DNA from: Chryseobacterium cucumeris
GTDB taxonomy: Bacteria; Bacteroidota; Bacteroidia; Flavobacteriales; Weeksellaceae
Assembly (NCBI RefSeq): GCF_016775705.1
Contig: NZ_CP068760.1
Coordinates: forward strand, 620,001 to 684,000
Direction: 5' to 3'
DNA length: 64,000 nucleotides
Shown here: positions 53,275 to 63,197 of the stretch, in pieces
Numbering within the stretch: position 1 is the stretch's first letter
How the letters are laid out: the number at the start of each line of letters is the position of its first letter
Notes under the pieces: model-generated
What the model was told of the DNA's origin: nothing
Database searches by the model: none
What the model saw: only the letters and a program-made list of their open reading frames with translations
Program-made: the position numbers and the translations under genes

Positions 53275-54075
53275 ATGATAAAGCGTATCCTTATCCTGAT
53301 TACCCTGATTTTGCAGTTCAGCTTTTTACATGCCGGTATTGTGATTCTCAACGGACTTACGCATTCTTACAAAATAGAAAATGGAAAGGTTTATAAAGGA
53401 AAAGTTGCCATTGAAAACACGGGCAGCAATCCTCAAAGTGTAAAAATATTTTTACAGGATTATACCTACCATGCGGACGGAACGATCAATTATACAGCAT
53501 TACGTACCAATAAACGAAGTAACGGAGAGTGGCTGAAACTCAACACTAATCTTGTTACCCTTAAAGGTAAAGAAAAGACTGAGATCTTCTATGAAATAAC
53601 CATTCCCAATCAGGCAATGGATCCGGGAAGCTATTGGAGTGTGATTATTGTAGAGCCGGTAGAAGAGATAAAACCCAGCGACGGTAAGCCGGGAGTAAGT
53701 ATCACTTCTGTTATACGATATGCCATTCAGGTAATTACAGATTTTGAAACAGAAAAGGCCCAACCGGACCTTAAGTTTGAAAGTGTAAAGGTGGAAAAAC
53801 AGGAAGGAAAACAAACGGCAAAGATAGCAATAGCCAATAATGGTAATCTTTACTGTAAACCGACTGCTTCCATAGAAATCTATAACCGAAAAACGGGTGA
53901 GAAGGTGGGAACTTATTCAAGTTTAACAATGGGGCTGTTACCCGACACCTCCAAAACATTTTACATTGACATTAGTAAAGTACCCCCTGATAAATACAAA
54001 GCAGCTATTATAGCCACCGATGAAGAAGAGAATGCTTTTGCACTCAATGTGGAATTAGAAGTAAAGAATGATTAG
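53275..54075 (+). CDS. Periplasmic chaperone-like protein, two Ig-like domains
   Basis: A 266-residue exported protein (signal peptide ending near FSFLHA). Domain 1 (about 19-150) runs YKGKVAIENTGSNPQSVKIF, LKLNTNLVTLKGKEKTEIFY and IPNQAMDPGSYWSVIIVEP, the strand order and P/G pattern of pilus-chaperone or DUF916 N-domains. Domain 2 (about 160-266) runs PDLKFESVKVEKQ, KIAIANNGNLYCKPTASIEI and VPPDKYKAAIIATDEEENAF and resembles DUF3324. Unlike Gram-positive WxL-interacting proteins it has no C-terminal membrane helix, so it is probably soluble in the periplasm. It overlaps the usher-like gene by 8 bp. Confidence 0.78.
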   Translation: MIKRILILITLILQFSFLHAGIVILNGLTHSYKIENGKVYKGKVAIENTGSNPQSVKIFLQDYTYHADGTINYTALRTNKRSNGEWLKLNTNLVTLKGKEKTEIFYEITIPNQAMDPGSYWSVIIVEPVEEIKPSDGKPGVSITSVIRYAIQVITDFETEKAQPDLKFESVKVEKQEGKQTAKIAIANNGNLYCKPTASIEIYNRKTGEKVGTYSSLTMGLLPDTSKTFYIDISKVPPDKYKAAIIATDEEENAFALNVELEVKND

Positions 54076-56821
54076 AACTTGGACTTTATTTATTATCATA
54101 TCACTATTCCCGGTATTTATTTTTTCCCAAGAGCAACCCAACAGGTTGATCAGTAAAAAAGATAGTTTATTGCCGGGAATGTCTACTTCTATTCCCTTCA
54201 CATTCGAAAATAATTCGAAGGAAACCAAAACATATGATATTTCAGTTGTCACATCAAGTTCCTCAATCAATCCTATTCTGGCAAAAGGAGAATTTCAGAT
54301 TCTTCCGTATGAAACATCAGTATATCTCGTTCCTTTACGTATCGGAACAGAAACAGGACAGGGCACTTATTCTGTAACTCTGAATATTATGGACCGTAGT
54401 AATGGAACAACATTTACAAAAAATTCAAAAATCCTAGTTTCCGGAAACAGAAAGCTTCTGGTTACTGCGTTGAATACCCCTGAATTTGTAAGGGCAGGAG
54501 AAACAATCCGTGCTTCTTTCCTTTTGAAAAATAATGGTAATGTTACAGAAAGCATTGTTCTTGAAAGTAAAAATGCTGTAGTTGATAACGAATCATCCCT
54601 TGTTCTTGCACCCAATGAATCAAAAATTATTACGATTCACAAAGTGACAAGCCCTGAACTTGCTCAAAATGAATTTCAAAACCTAAATCTTTCGGTACAC
54701 CCGAAGAGTCGTCCCAAAGAAATTCAGGATGTCTACGCAACTACTCAGGTAATTTCAGTAAAGCCATCTGAAAACGATATTTATCACAGACTTCCTGTTG
54801 CCCTCTCCCTATCTTTTATCGGAATGCAGAATATGGGAGTTTATCACGATGGTTTTCAGGGTGAAATCTATGGTAAAGGAACACTGGACAAGAATAATAA
54901 AAACCAGATTGAATTTAGAGCAGTTACTCACAATCCTGTAGAACTCAATACATTTACTCAATATGAAGAATATTTTGTGAATTATAAACGGAACAATCTT
55001 TCTATTCATTTAGGTGATAAAACCTACTCTTCATCCTATCTTACAGAATTTGCAAGATATGGGCGCGGGGCAGAAATTCGCTATGATTTTAATAAAATAA
55101 GCTTTGGGGGATTCTACAATCATCCCAGATTCTTCAGAGATATTAAAGATGAATTTAATATGTATTCAGCTTTTAAAATCCGGAAAGAGTCCGAAATTTC
55201 TGTGGGCTATCTCTACAAAACCCCGAGGAAGGAAGAAATCAGATTTGGAGATGTAAGACTTGATTCAGATGCTCATCTATCATATGCTAAAGGAAAATTC
55301 AAAGTGTCAAAAAATATCAATCTTTCCGGAGAACTGGCATATAGTACAACGAAGAACACTGATGGAACAGCTTATTTATTACAGGCAGAAGCTGTATTTA
55401 AAAAATTAAACGGAAGTCTGATGTATATGAGAGCCAGCCCTGATTTTGCCGGATATTTCACCAATACCAATACCTTTAACGGTAATATTTATTATAATAT
55501 CACCAAAAAAATCAGCGTATTTGCCAATTATATGCAGGATGCCAAAAATTTCCAGAGAGATACATTGCTACTGGCCGCCCCGTACAGAAAGTATTTTCAA
55601 TATGGAGTGCAATACAAATATATTCCTACTGGTTTCATCATCCTGAATAATGGATATCAAACTTATAAAGACCGTTTGGAACCAAAGCAGTTTGATTACT
55701 ATGAACGTTACTTCAAGGTGAGTATTAATCAGCAAATAGGAGTTTTCCAGGTCAATCTGGATGGACAATTCGGTAAAACAGATAATTATATGACTGGATT
55801 TAGTGGAAATTCCAGTTTTTATTCTGCGAATCTTTCATTTCAAAAATTCAGTACCTCATTTAACATCTTCGGAAGTTATGCTATAAGCTCAAGATATCAG
55901 CTTCAAAACCAGAGAAATTTTTATTACGGAGCGAGAATCTTCAGCAAGTTTTCTGATAAGACCAGCTTAAGTATCTTTTATCAGAACAATTACATGCCAG
56001 AGGAATATTTTAAAGACAGAAATCTGTTTGAGCTTCTTTTTCATCAACAGCTGTTTCAGGGGAACGAACTTGATCTTTCCGGAAGGTATTCACTACAAAG
56101 AGGGGAAATCGGAGATAAAGATTTTATATTTTCCATGCGCTATACCTGGCGCCCCAACGTTCCTGTACAAAAAATTGCCGAGTATATTTCACTGTCCGGA
56201 AATGTCAGCAGCTTAGGATTAAAAAAAACAGAAGGAATAAGACTAATACTTGGAAGTTATCTGTCTGTTACGGATAAGGATGGAAATTATATGTTTAAAA
56301 ATGTTATTCCCGGCAACTATTTTCTTGAAATAGACCGTTCCACGACAGAAATCAATGATATTCCAACCCAGACTTTTCCTGCAGCGCTTTCATTACTCAA
56401 TAAGGAAAATACATTTAATTTCGGATTAACAACAGCGGCGACTGTTCAGGGGCATGTTAAGTTCCTGGAAACCGGAGATAAAGATCAAAATGATTTTGGC
56501 CAGCTGCCATCTGCTAAAGGAAAGAAGAAAAAAGAAAGTATTATTGTGGAAGCTACCAATAACGATCAGACTTACCGTAAAGTATGCAACATAGGAGAAG
56601 ATTTTGATTTCACCTATCTGCGTCCGGGAGACTGGACTGTGAAAGTTTACCGCAATGGATTGGACAAGCGTTATAAAATTTCAACGGACAAATTTATATT
56701 TACTTTACAGCCTTCGGAAACAAAGAAAATAACAATCAATGTTGTCAAACAGCAGATAGAGATCAAATATCAAAAGGAATCCTTGAAAGTAGGATATAAT
56801 GAAATAAAAAAGAAGAGATGA
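54068..56821 (+). CDS. Usher-like outer-membrane barrel protein
   Basis: A 917-residue exported protein (signal peptide ending near FIFSQ). Residues about 25-230 hold two Ig/CARDB-like domains (SIPFTFENNSKETKTYDISV; RASFLLKNNGNVTESIVLES). About 235-700 is a long series of alternating, aromatic-rich strands typical of a large barrel (INLSGELAYSTTKN, KISVFANYMQDAKNF, QYKYIPTGFIILNNGYQTY). The C-terminus carries two small carboxypeptidase-regulatory or CNA-B-like domains (SVTDKDGNYMFKNVIPGNYF; FDFTYLRPGDWTVKVYRNG). The plan equals that of FimD-type ushers: N-domain, barrel, two C-domains. Primary sequence similarity to FimD is not evident. Confidence 0.8.
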   Translation: MIRTWTLFIIISLFPVFIFSQEQPNRLISKKDSLLPGMSTSIPFTFENNSKETKTYDISVVTSSSSINPILAKGEFQILPYETSVYLVPLRIGTETGQGTYSVTLNIMDRSNGTTFTKNSKILVSGNRKLLVTALNTPEFVRAGETIRASFLLKNNGNVTESIVLESKNAVVDNESSLVLAPNESKIITIHKVTSPELAQNEFQNLNLSVHPKSRPKEIQDVYATTQVISVKPSENDIYHRLPVALSLSFIGMQNMGVYHDGFQGEIYGKGTLDKNNKNQIEFRAVTHNPVELNTFTQYEEYFVNYKRNNLSIHLGDKTYSSSYLTEFARYGRGAEIRYDFNKISFGGFYNHPRFFRDIKDEFNMYSAFKIRKESEISVGYLYKTPRKEEIRFGDVRLDSDAHLSYAKGKFKVSKNINLSGELAYSTTKNTDGTAYLLQAEAVFKKLNGSLMYMRASPDFAGYFTNTNTFNGNIYYNITKKISVFANYMQDAKNFQRDTLLLAAPYRKYFQYGVQYKYIPTGFIILNNGYQTYKDRLEPKQFDYYERYFKVSINQQIGVFQVNLDGQFGKTDNYMTGFSGNSSFYSANLSFQKFSTSFNIFGSYAISSRYQLQNQRNFYYGARIFSKFSDKTSLSIFYQNNYMPEEYFKDRNLFELLFHQQLFQGNELDLSGRYSLQRGEIGDKDFIFSMRYTWRPNVPVQKIAEYISLSGNVSSLGLKKTEGIRLILGSYLSVTDKDGNYMFKNVIPGNYFLEIDRSTTEINDIPTQTFPAALSLLNKENTFNFGLTTAATVQGHVKFLETGDKDQNDFGQLPSAKGKKKKESIIVEATNNDQTYRKVCNIGEDFDFTYLRPGDWTVKVYRNGLDKRYKISTDKFIFTLQPSETKKITINVVKQQIEIKYQKESLKVGYNEIKKKR

Positions 56822-57351
56822 TTCTGATCCGTACCCTATTATTAATTGCATTTTGTGTTGTATCCGGGCCAATCTATTCCCAGACCGCAAATACTACTGT
56901 TAGTCTTACATTGCCTGTAGTAACTTTAATGGACATTGAGCCTACAGGAAGTATTGTGTTAAATTTTACAGCTCCTACAGAAGCTGGAAATGCTGTTGGA
57001 GCACCGACTCCCAATACATCAAAGTGGATAAACTATACATCTGCTATTGCTTCCGGAGGACTTACAAAAAGAATTACAGCATCTGTGAATCAAGTTATTG
57101 CCGGAGTCAATATAAGGCTGCAGGCAGCTGCGGCTTCCGGAGCAGGAGGCGGAACATTGGGAACATCTGCAGGACAGGTTACCCTTACTACCACTCCTAC
57201 TACCATTATTAGCGGTATTGGTGGAGCATATACTGGAAACGGGGCCAATAATGGTCATGGACTTACCATATCGCTTTCCACCAACACGTATGCCAATTTA
57301 CAGGCACAAGCCAATACAGCAATTGTCATCACCTACACCATCACAGAATAA
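56818..57351 (+). CDS. Putative surface-fibre subunit B, paralogue of subunit A
   Basis: A 177-residue exported protein (signal peptide ending near GPIYSQ). It overlaps the usher-like gene by 4 bp (ATGA). It shares with subunit A the blocks PVVTLMDIEPTGSI, NFTAPTEAGNA, TLGTSAGQVTLT, IISGIGGAYTGNGANNGHGL and a closing ITYTITE strand. One is likely a duplicate that became a minor, tip or anchor subunit. No named family recognised. Confidence 0.8.
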   Translation: MILIRTLLLIAFCVVSGPIYSQTANTTVSLTLPVVTLMDIEPTGSIVLNFTAPTEAGNAVGAPTPNTSKWINYTSAIASGGLTKRITASVNQVIAGVNIRLQAAAASGAGGGTLGTSAGQVTLTTTPTTIISGIGGAYTGNGANNGHGLTISLSTNTYANLQAQANTAIVITYTITE

Positions 57352-57360
57352 AATTAAAAA

Positions 57361-57930
57361 ATGAAAATAGAAAGCCCGTTTTTAAAAAAACAGTTCTTAA
57401 AAAAATATCTATATATTATTGCTTTAATAGCAGGTGCTTGCCTTAAAGGGCAAACTATAAACATTGCAGGAACGAGCTGGACTGCCAGTGTACCTGCCAT
57501 TACGGAGGCAGGAAGTAACTATATCGGGACCTATGAGAATCCTTCTCAGTTAACACTATCAGGCAATTTACCAGGATCTTTTCTGAATGTTCTTTCAGCC
57601 TCAGGTGCTAAAATATCCATGCAGCTTGCTCCAACGTCCTGGAACAGCTCTTTGAAACTCTATGCGAAAAGAAGTGGAGGTACTACTAAGATAAATGGAC
57701 TTTGCCTGGGATGCACCGCAACAATTACTGGTGGAACGGCCAATTATATAGAAATACTTCAAGCCAGTGCCGTAACGCTATCAACTATTACTTTTACAGG
57801 ATTATTAGGAATCAGCAATAGTGTAGATTACTCAGCTATTAGTGTACAATTAGAGATTAGTGGCGTTTCTGTAACAATTCCTGCGGCGGCTTATAGTACT
57901 CAGGTAGTTTTTACAATTGGAGCCAATTAA
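57361..57930 (+). CDS. Third small secreted protein of the operon (possible tip or minor subunit)
   Basis: A 189-residue protein with a basic N-terminus and hydrophobic segment (YLYIIALIAGACLKGQ). The mature part is beta-rich with a CLGC pair in the middle, and it ends TQVVFTIGAN, a final alternating strand like the two subunits. It is otherwise unlike them. It starts 9 bp after subunit B. By analogy with pili it could be a tip adhesin or terminator subunit; this is a guess from position. Confidence 0.75.
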   Translation: MKIESPFLKKQFLKKYLYIIALIAGACLKGQTINIAGTSWTASVPAITEAGSNYIGTYENPSQLTLSGNLPGSFLNVLSASGAKISMQLAPTSWNSSLKLYAKRSGGTTKINGLCLGCTATITGGTANYIEILQASAVTLSTITFTGLLGISNSVDYSAISVQLEISGVSVTIPAAAYSTQVVFTIGAN

Positions 57931-58008
57931 ACTCCAAAGCCAATCCATATCCAACTTATCATAATTAATTGAACAATCCATTTAAAGATATATTCAGTCA
58001 ATTTGTAT

Positions 58009-58056
58009 ATAAAAAAACAATCCTTTTCAAAATCAGAAAAGAATTGTTTTTTTTAG
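58009..58056. terminator. Bidirectional terminator between convergent operons
   Basis: AAAACAATCCTTTTC and GAAAAGAATTGTTTT pair with one mismatch; A- and T-runs flank it. It ends both the usher-like operon and the third susCD operon. Confidence 0.8.
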
Positions 58057-58069
58057 TATGTAAATTTAA

Positions 58070-59965
58070 TTAATGTTTGGCCCACCAAAGAGGAGTCAGT
58101 ACAGCATCCGTACCACCAAGTAATTGCACAGCTTTATCATATCCAGACTGATCAGTATTTCTGAAAGTACTTGGATATCTTAATCTCTGAGGGAAGTTCT
58201 GAATAGAATTCGTCATATAGTTCCCTGAGCTCAGATTAGGAAGGTTGGGCAATGGAGCTTCAATGGCAGGGTTTTCAAAAAATGGCAGCCCAAGTCTTCT
58301 CTGATCATTCCAGGATTCTAACGGTAACCAAGGCATATTGGCAATATATTTCTGGGTAATAATCTTTGTCAGTTTATCATTCTTTACCGATCCGTTCTTA
58401 TAAATGGTATTCACAGGATATTTAATTTCAACAGAAACCAAGTTCCCGGTTACAGGATCTTTATATTTCATGGTATGGCTTGCTCCCGGTTCTGTAATAT
58501 GACTATAAGAAACAGAAGTACCGTCACGGTTATAATCCGTTGAAGCAATATATTGACCATAGAATTGTGAAACTCCATTATAAACAAAACTTTCCTGAAT
58601 TCCTTTATTATATGCAGCTTCATCACTCATTGGAACTGTCCAGCCTTTCAATGCAGCTTCTGCCAGAAGGAAATAGGTTTCCCAGCTTGCAAAAAATATT
58701 CTTGCATTCTTACTTTCCCTGTACTGCTTACCTAAAGCCGGCATACATCCTACTACATTTCTCAAGCCGTTTCTCTGTCCTTTTACGCCCCAGTTTCCAA
58801 TGGTATAGGCGTTCCAGGTATTTACGGTATTTACTGTTATTTTAGAATTGTCTTCAAACGTAAGATCTCCGTGATTGGTAGTTGCCTGATTGGTATACGT
58901 GGGATACAATGAGTAAACCGGGCTTGTAAGATCCCCCGGAATATAGAATGTTTTATAGGCTCTCGGATCGATTTTATTAGGTAATCCGTCCAGCCAGTAT
59001 CCTGCACTTGGGTCGTTAGTCATTGTAGTGAACTGTTGATCATATTTTATACCAATATAATCAGATGCTTTTACCTGTGTGTGTTGAGCTGCTGGTAATT
59101 GGTCTGTAGAATTTACTCCTCCCAGGCCAATGTATAAATTATTAAGGGTTGCTGATAAAATCTGAGAGTTCCATTCTCTGGACATTACACCTGTTAGCGC
59201 ATCCCATCCCGGTTTTTCAGCAACTTTAAAATTATCTGCACTTGTAGCGATAAACATATTTGAATTTGCCGCTGCTTCAAATTCTGTTTTTGCTTTTGAA
59301 GGATCTACTTCGGCGATTCTCATGGCAATTCTCATCCTCATAGAGTTGGCATATTTGACCCATTGACTCCAATTAAACCCATACACCATATCATAGGCAT
59401 TTGCATTGGATGGTACTCCCTGGGTTGTGTCCATTTTGGCGACTGCATCTTTCAATTCTTCCAAAATAAAATAATACACTTCTTTTTCAGAATTAAAAGT
59501 AGGATTCGTTCCCTGAAAAGCGTGAATAGGTTGAGGTCCGAAATTATCCGAAAATTCACTCATTAAATAAGCTCTCCAGATTCTGGAAACCTGAATGACA
59601 TTATCATAATAAGGTTTTCCCTGCCCGGCCGCCTTTTTTTCATTAGCCAACTGAATGGCCGCATTCGCATTATTCAGCCAATCTGAAATGTATTTCCAGT
59701 ATTCGGAAGTCCAGGAATCATCGTAAGTTCCACCTGCAATTCCGGTTGTCAAATGCTGTCTTGCTGCCGTTTTCCAGTATAAAACAAAAACACGTTCTGC
59801 AATATTAGGATCCTGCTGGGCACCGAGAATTGAGTTATTTAATAAATATTCGGGTTCTGCCTTATTAGCGTCTACGGCAAACGGGTTATTATTAATGTCT
59901 TCAAAATCATTGCATGAAGTACATAGTAAACCAATCGTAAAAAATGATAAGATATATTTTTTCAT
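58070..59965 (-). CDS. SusD-like outer-membrane lipoprotein (pair 3)
   Basis: A 631-residue lipoprotein (lipobox LCTSC, Cys18), longer than usual, of the SusD-like_2 type. DFEDINNNPFAVDANKAEPE, ISDWLNNANAAIQLAN, SWETYFLLAEAALKGWTVPM and KIITQKYIANMPWLPLESWND are characteristic. It ends with a conserved RLRYPSTFRN segment. Its ligand is unknown. It is the second gene after susC, 15 bp apart. Confidence 0.93.
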   Translation of the reverse strand: MKKYILSFFTIGLLCTSCNDFEDINNNPFAVDANKAEPEYLLNNSILGAQQDPNIAERVFVLYWKTAARQHLTTGIAGGTYDDSWTSEYWKYISDWLNNANAAIQLANEKKAAGQGKPYYDNVIQVSRIWRAYLMSEFSDNFGPQPIHAFQGTNPTFNSEKEVYYFILEELKDAVAKMDTTQGVPSNANAYDMVYGFNWSQWVKYANSMRMRIAMRIAEVDPSKAKTEFEAAANSNMFIATSADNFKVAEKPGWDALTGVMSREWNSQILSATLNNLYIGLGGVNSTDQLPAAQHTQVKASDYIGIKYDQQFTTMTNDPSAGYWLDGLPNKIDPRAYKTFYIPGDLTSPVYSLYPTYTNQATTNHGDLTFEDNSKITVNTVNTWNAYTIGNWGVKGQRNGLRNVVGCMPALGKQYRESKNARIFFASWETYFLLAEAALKGWTVPMSDEAAYNKGIQESFVYNGVSQFYGQYIASTDYNRDGTSVSYSHITEPGASHTMKYKDPVTGNLVSVEIKYPVNTIYKNGSVKNDKLTKIITQKYIANMPWLPLESWNDQRRLGLPFFENPAIEAPLPNLPNLSSGNYMTNSIQNFPQRLRYPSTFRNTDQSGYDKAVQLLGGTDAVLTPLWWAKH

Positions 59966-59980
59966 TGTTTCAGTTGTTAG

Positions 59981-62878
59981 TTAAAAGCCTAAAGTGATTG
60001 TAAATAAGTAAGATCTTGAAGTAGGAAAAGCAAGGTTTTCAAATCCTGTAGCATTAGAATTAATTGCGAATACAGATTCCGGGTCGATTCCTTTAGCTTT
60101 ACTATAGATCATCCATACGTTATTGGCCGTAAAAGCTACTTTAGCACTCTGTAAGGCTAGTTTTTGGAAAATACTTTTAGGAAAATTATAAGTCAGCTGA
60201 ATATTTCTTAAACGAATATTGGTAGCATCATAAATGTTTTGCTCTGTAATTCCTAAGTTTCCGGATGTTACAGCTCCCCAATAATCCTGTTGAGTAATTT
60301 CTTTTGTATTTGCTGTATAACCGCCATTTCCCTCCACTACGGCATCCAAAATCATATTATCACGTTTTCCTCCGGGCGCGGTGTCTGCAGCAAGTCCATT
60401 CGCTTGTAATGCAGCTTGTGTTGCAGAGAAAAATTTACCTCCGATTCTTCCGTCAATTAAAAATGAAAGTCCGATATTTTTATAAACAAAGCTGTTTGTA
60501 AAGCCAAACAAAGCTCTCGGGGTTTGATCTCCTAAATAATATTGATCAGGTGTTGCCTGCGGTAATCCGTTTTGATCCACAATCAATTTTCCGTAATAAG
60601 GGCTGCTGGTATCTTCTACTCTTAAGAATTTTGTTCCGTAAATGGCTCCGTAAGGTTTTCCTACTTCTGCGAAGAAAGCAACGTTATCAAAACCTGATAA
60701 AGGATATTTTGAAACAATCCCGTCAATTTTATCGATGTTGCTTTTTAACGTTGAAAAATTGGAATTAACATTCCATACAAAGCTTTCCTTCTTAAAGATA
60801 TCCGTATTCATTACGAATTCAAACCCTTTGTTATGCAACCCTCCTGAATTAATCATCATTCTTTCATATCCGGAAAGTGGATTTATCGGAATGGCTATAA
60901 GCTGATCGGTGGCATTATTATTAAAATAACTTACATCCAGAGACACTCTGTCAAAAAACTTCATGTCTGCTCCAACTTCAAAAGTTTTAAGCTTTTCCGC
61001 ATGTAAATCCGGATTAAAAAGTATCTTGTTCCTTGCAAGTACAATATGTCCGTTTGGATCAGTGGAAGCAATATATGTATTGTACAAGCTGTGAGGAGGT
61101 AAAGAGTTACCCACAATTGCGTAGGCCGCGCGAAGCTTAGCAAATGTTAAGGCATTTAAAGTAGTACCATTTAATTTTTTCAGCATATCTGTCAAAACTA
61201 ATGAAGTACTCACAGAAGAATAAAAATAAGACCTGTTATTTATATTCAAAGTAGAAGACCAATCATTTCTTGCCGTAGCATTCAGAAACCAATATCCGTC
61301 ATAATTAATTTCAGCAGCAGCAAATACTGAATTAATTTTTTTCCACATATCAACTTCGGTTGTTGTAACAGAAGCAAGATCACTCGTATTAGACGTACTG
61401 AAAACATTGGCAATAACGAGATTTTGTGTGGAAAAATATAATGCTTTATCCCTGCTTTCCATCATCTGTCCATAAACAGAAAGCGATCCTCCCCATTTAC
61501 CAACAATATCATCTTTTTTAGCATTAAGACTTATGATATAATTATTTTCATAAAACTTTTCCTGACCGGTAGAGTAAGAATTATTACGTCTGGATCCCGT
61601 CCAAACTCTCGCATCCGTATTTAAAGAATAGAAATCCGTTCCTAATCTTACATCTGCGCTCAGCCAGTTATTAAATTGATATTTAAGATAACCGTTTAAT
61701 AAAAACCTGTCTTTTTTATCAGCGTTCAATGCATTATAAGCAGTCCAATAGGGATTAATTCCATTAGAGGTTATCCAGCGCGATGTCACTCCATTTTGCA
61801 TCTGCCCCTCACGATAATCTCTTATATCAACATTTTGAGGCATCAGAAGGATTGCTGGGTAGTAATTCCCGTCACCTTGCCCTGCAGAGGGTCTGTTTGT
61901 ACCTTTAACACTCATATATTGAGCTTTCACCTCAGTAGTCCATCTTTTATTAGCCCCAAAATTAGAATTCATTTTCGCCATAAAATTGAACCTCTCATAT
62001 TTTGAGTTCGGAATCTGGCTATTACTGCTTAAATAATTAGCAGAAGTGTACAAGCTCGATCCTTCACCAATGTTCTCCTGAAAGCTCAATGTATGCTGAG
62101 AATTAGTTCCTGTCTTAAAAAAGTTTTTTAAGTTATCGTGGACTGTCATATTTGAACCTTCAAAAGTCGGTCCCCAGGAAGTTGTATTGTCGGTCCCTTG
62201 AGGATTGACCAAACCATTACTTCCTTGTGCGAAACTATGCTGCAAATCAGGTTTCATAAAAATATTTTCAAAACCTAAGCTTGTAGAATATGTAATTCCT
62301 AATCCCCCTTTTCTTTTACCCGTTTTTGTAGTAATCAAAATAACACCGTTTCCACCTCTGGAGCCATAAAGAGCAGAAGCAGCACCACCTTTCAGAACAG
62401 AAAGACTTTCAATGTCGTCCGGATTGATATCACTTAGACCATTCCCCATATCAAGATCCGGATTCCAGAAATCGTTATTAGAATCTTTTCCATTCTGCTT
62501 AGCCTTTGATCCTAAGCTATTACTTAACGGAACTCCATCTACCACAATAAGAGGCTGATTATCTCCTGTAAAAGAATTAAACCCCCGCAGGTTAATTTTG
62601 GAGGAAGAACCTGGTCCAAAACTTCCTTTAATCACTTGTAACCCGGCAACTTTTCCTGCTAATGCATTGGTAACATTATTTTCTTTGGCGTCGACAAGGG
62701 TTTGTCCTTTCACATCCTGGAAAGAATATCCCAGCGCTTTTTTTTCTTTTTTTACACCATAAGCTGTAACAACTATTTCGTCAATCTTTGACGCTTTAGT
62801 TGAATCACTTTGTGCATACAATCCACCGAAAAAGAATAAGGATTGGAGCAGCCCAACCTTTAAAATGGTTTTCTTCAT
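59981..62878 (-). CDS. SusC/RagA-family TonB-dependent transporter (pair 3)
   Basis: A 965-residue transporter. The signal peptide ends at GGLYAQ. The TonB-box-like SKIDEIVVTAYGVKKEKKAL comes at once, so the CarboxypepD_reg domain is missing. The plug shows NALAGKVAGLQVIKGSFGPG and SVLKGGAASALYGSRGGNGV, and the barrel ends SYLFTITLGF. No enzyme gene is attached, so the substrate cannot be guessed. The 11-bp repeats found before the other two susC genes are not seen here. Confidence 0.94.
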   Translation of the reverse strand: MKKTILKVGLLQSLFFFGGLYAQSDSTKASKIDEIVVTAYGVKKEKKALGYSFQDVKGQTLVDAKENNVTNALAGKVAGLQVIKGSFGPGSSSKINLRGFNSFTGDNQPLIVVDGVPLSNSLGSKAKQNGKDSNNDFWNPDLDMGNGLSDINPDDIESLSVLKGGAASALYGSRGGNGVILITTKTGKRKGGLGITYSTSLGFENIFMKPDLQHSFAQGSNGLVNPQGTDNTTSWGPTFEGSNMTVHDNLKNFFKTGTNSQHTLSFQENIGEGSSLYTSANYLSSNSQIPNSKYERFNFMAKMNSNFGANKRWTTEVKAQYMSVKGTNRPSAGQGDGNYYPAILLMPQNVDIRDYREGQMQNGVTSRWITSNGINPYWTAYNALNADKKDRFLLNGYLKYQFNNWLSADVRLGTDFYSLNTDARVWTGSRRNNSYSTGQEKFYENNYIISLNAKKDDIVGKWGGSLSVYGQMMESRDKALYFSTQNLVIANVFSTSNTSDLASVTTTEVDMWKKINSVFAAAEINYDGYWFLNATARNDWSSTLNINNRSYFYSSVSTSLVLTDMLKKLNGTTLNALTFAKLRAAYAIVGNSLPPHSLYNTYIASTDPNGHIVLARNKILFNPDLHAEKLKTFEVGADMKFFDRVSLDVSYFNNNATDQLIAIPINPLSGYERMMINSGGLHNKGFEFVMNTDIFKKESFVWNVNSNFSTLKSNIDKIDGIVSKYPLSGFDNVAFFAEVGKPYGAIYGTKFLRVEDTSSPYYGKLIVDQNGLPQATPDQYYLGDQTPRALFGFTNSFVYKNIGLSFLIDGRIGGKFFSATQAALQANGLAADTAPGGKRDNMILDAVVEGNGGYTANTKEITQQDYWGAVTSGNLGITEQNIYDATNIRLRNIQLTYNFPKSIFQKLALQSAKVAFTANNVWMIYSKAKGIDPESVFAINSNATGFENLAFPTSRSYLFTITLGF

Positions 62879-63197
62879 AAAAATTAGATTTGGTATATAT
62901 TTAACAATATCACTGGATATTTCAACAAATAAACGTAATTCTTATTAAATTAATATACAATCATCAATTATTTATACCAAATCCATTAATAAAAGCAACC
63001 AAATCTTTATAATTACAATATCTTAAATCATAACTATGAGTGTAAAGCTTTTGATACTTAAATAATTATGTGAAATTTAAAGTTAGAAGAGCTCTAGTCT
63101 GAATCTGATACTTTGTGGGGATTGAGTTGAAGAAAATAATGGATTTGTTTAAAAGGAATCCTTAAGTTTAATAGATATAGTTAATTCTAACTGTTGA
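62879..63197. other. Gene-free region upstream of susC pair 3
   Basis: Very AT-rich spacer that must hold the promoter of susC pair 3. I see no TTG/TAnnTTTG pair and no 11-bp TTAA repeats on the minus strand. Traces of the following repeat family (AAAAGGAATCCTTAAG near 63150) appear at its right end. Confidence 0.5.

Noticed and set aside
62879..63060. PHO-box-like repeats before susC pair 3
   Set aside because: TTAA words occur but not at 11-bp spacing in front of a TAnnTTTG box; it serves as a negative contrast to pairs 1 and 2.
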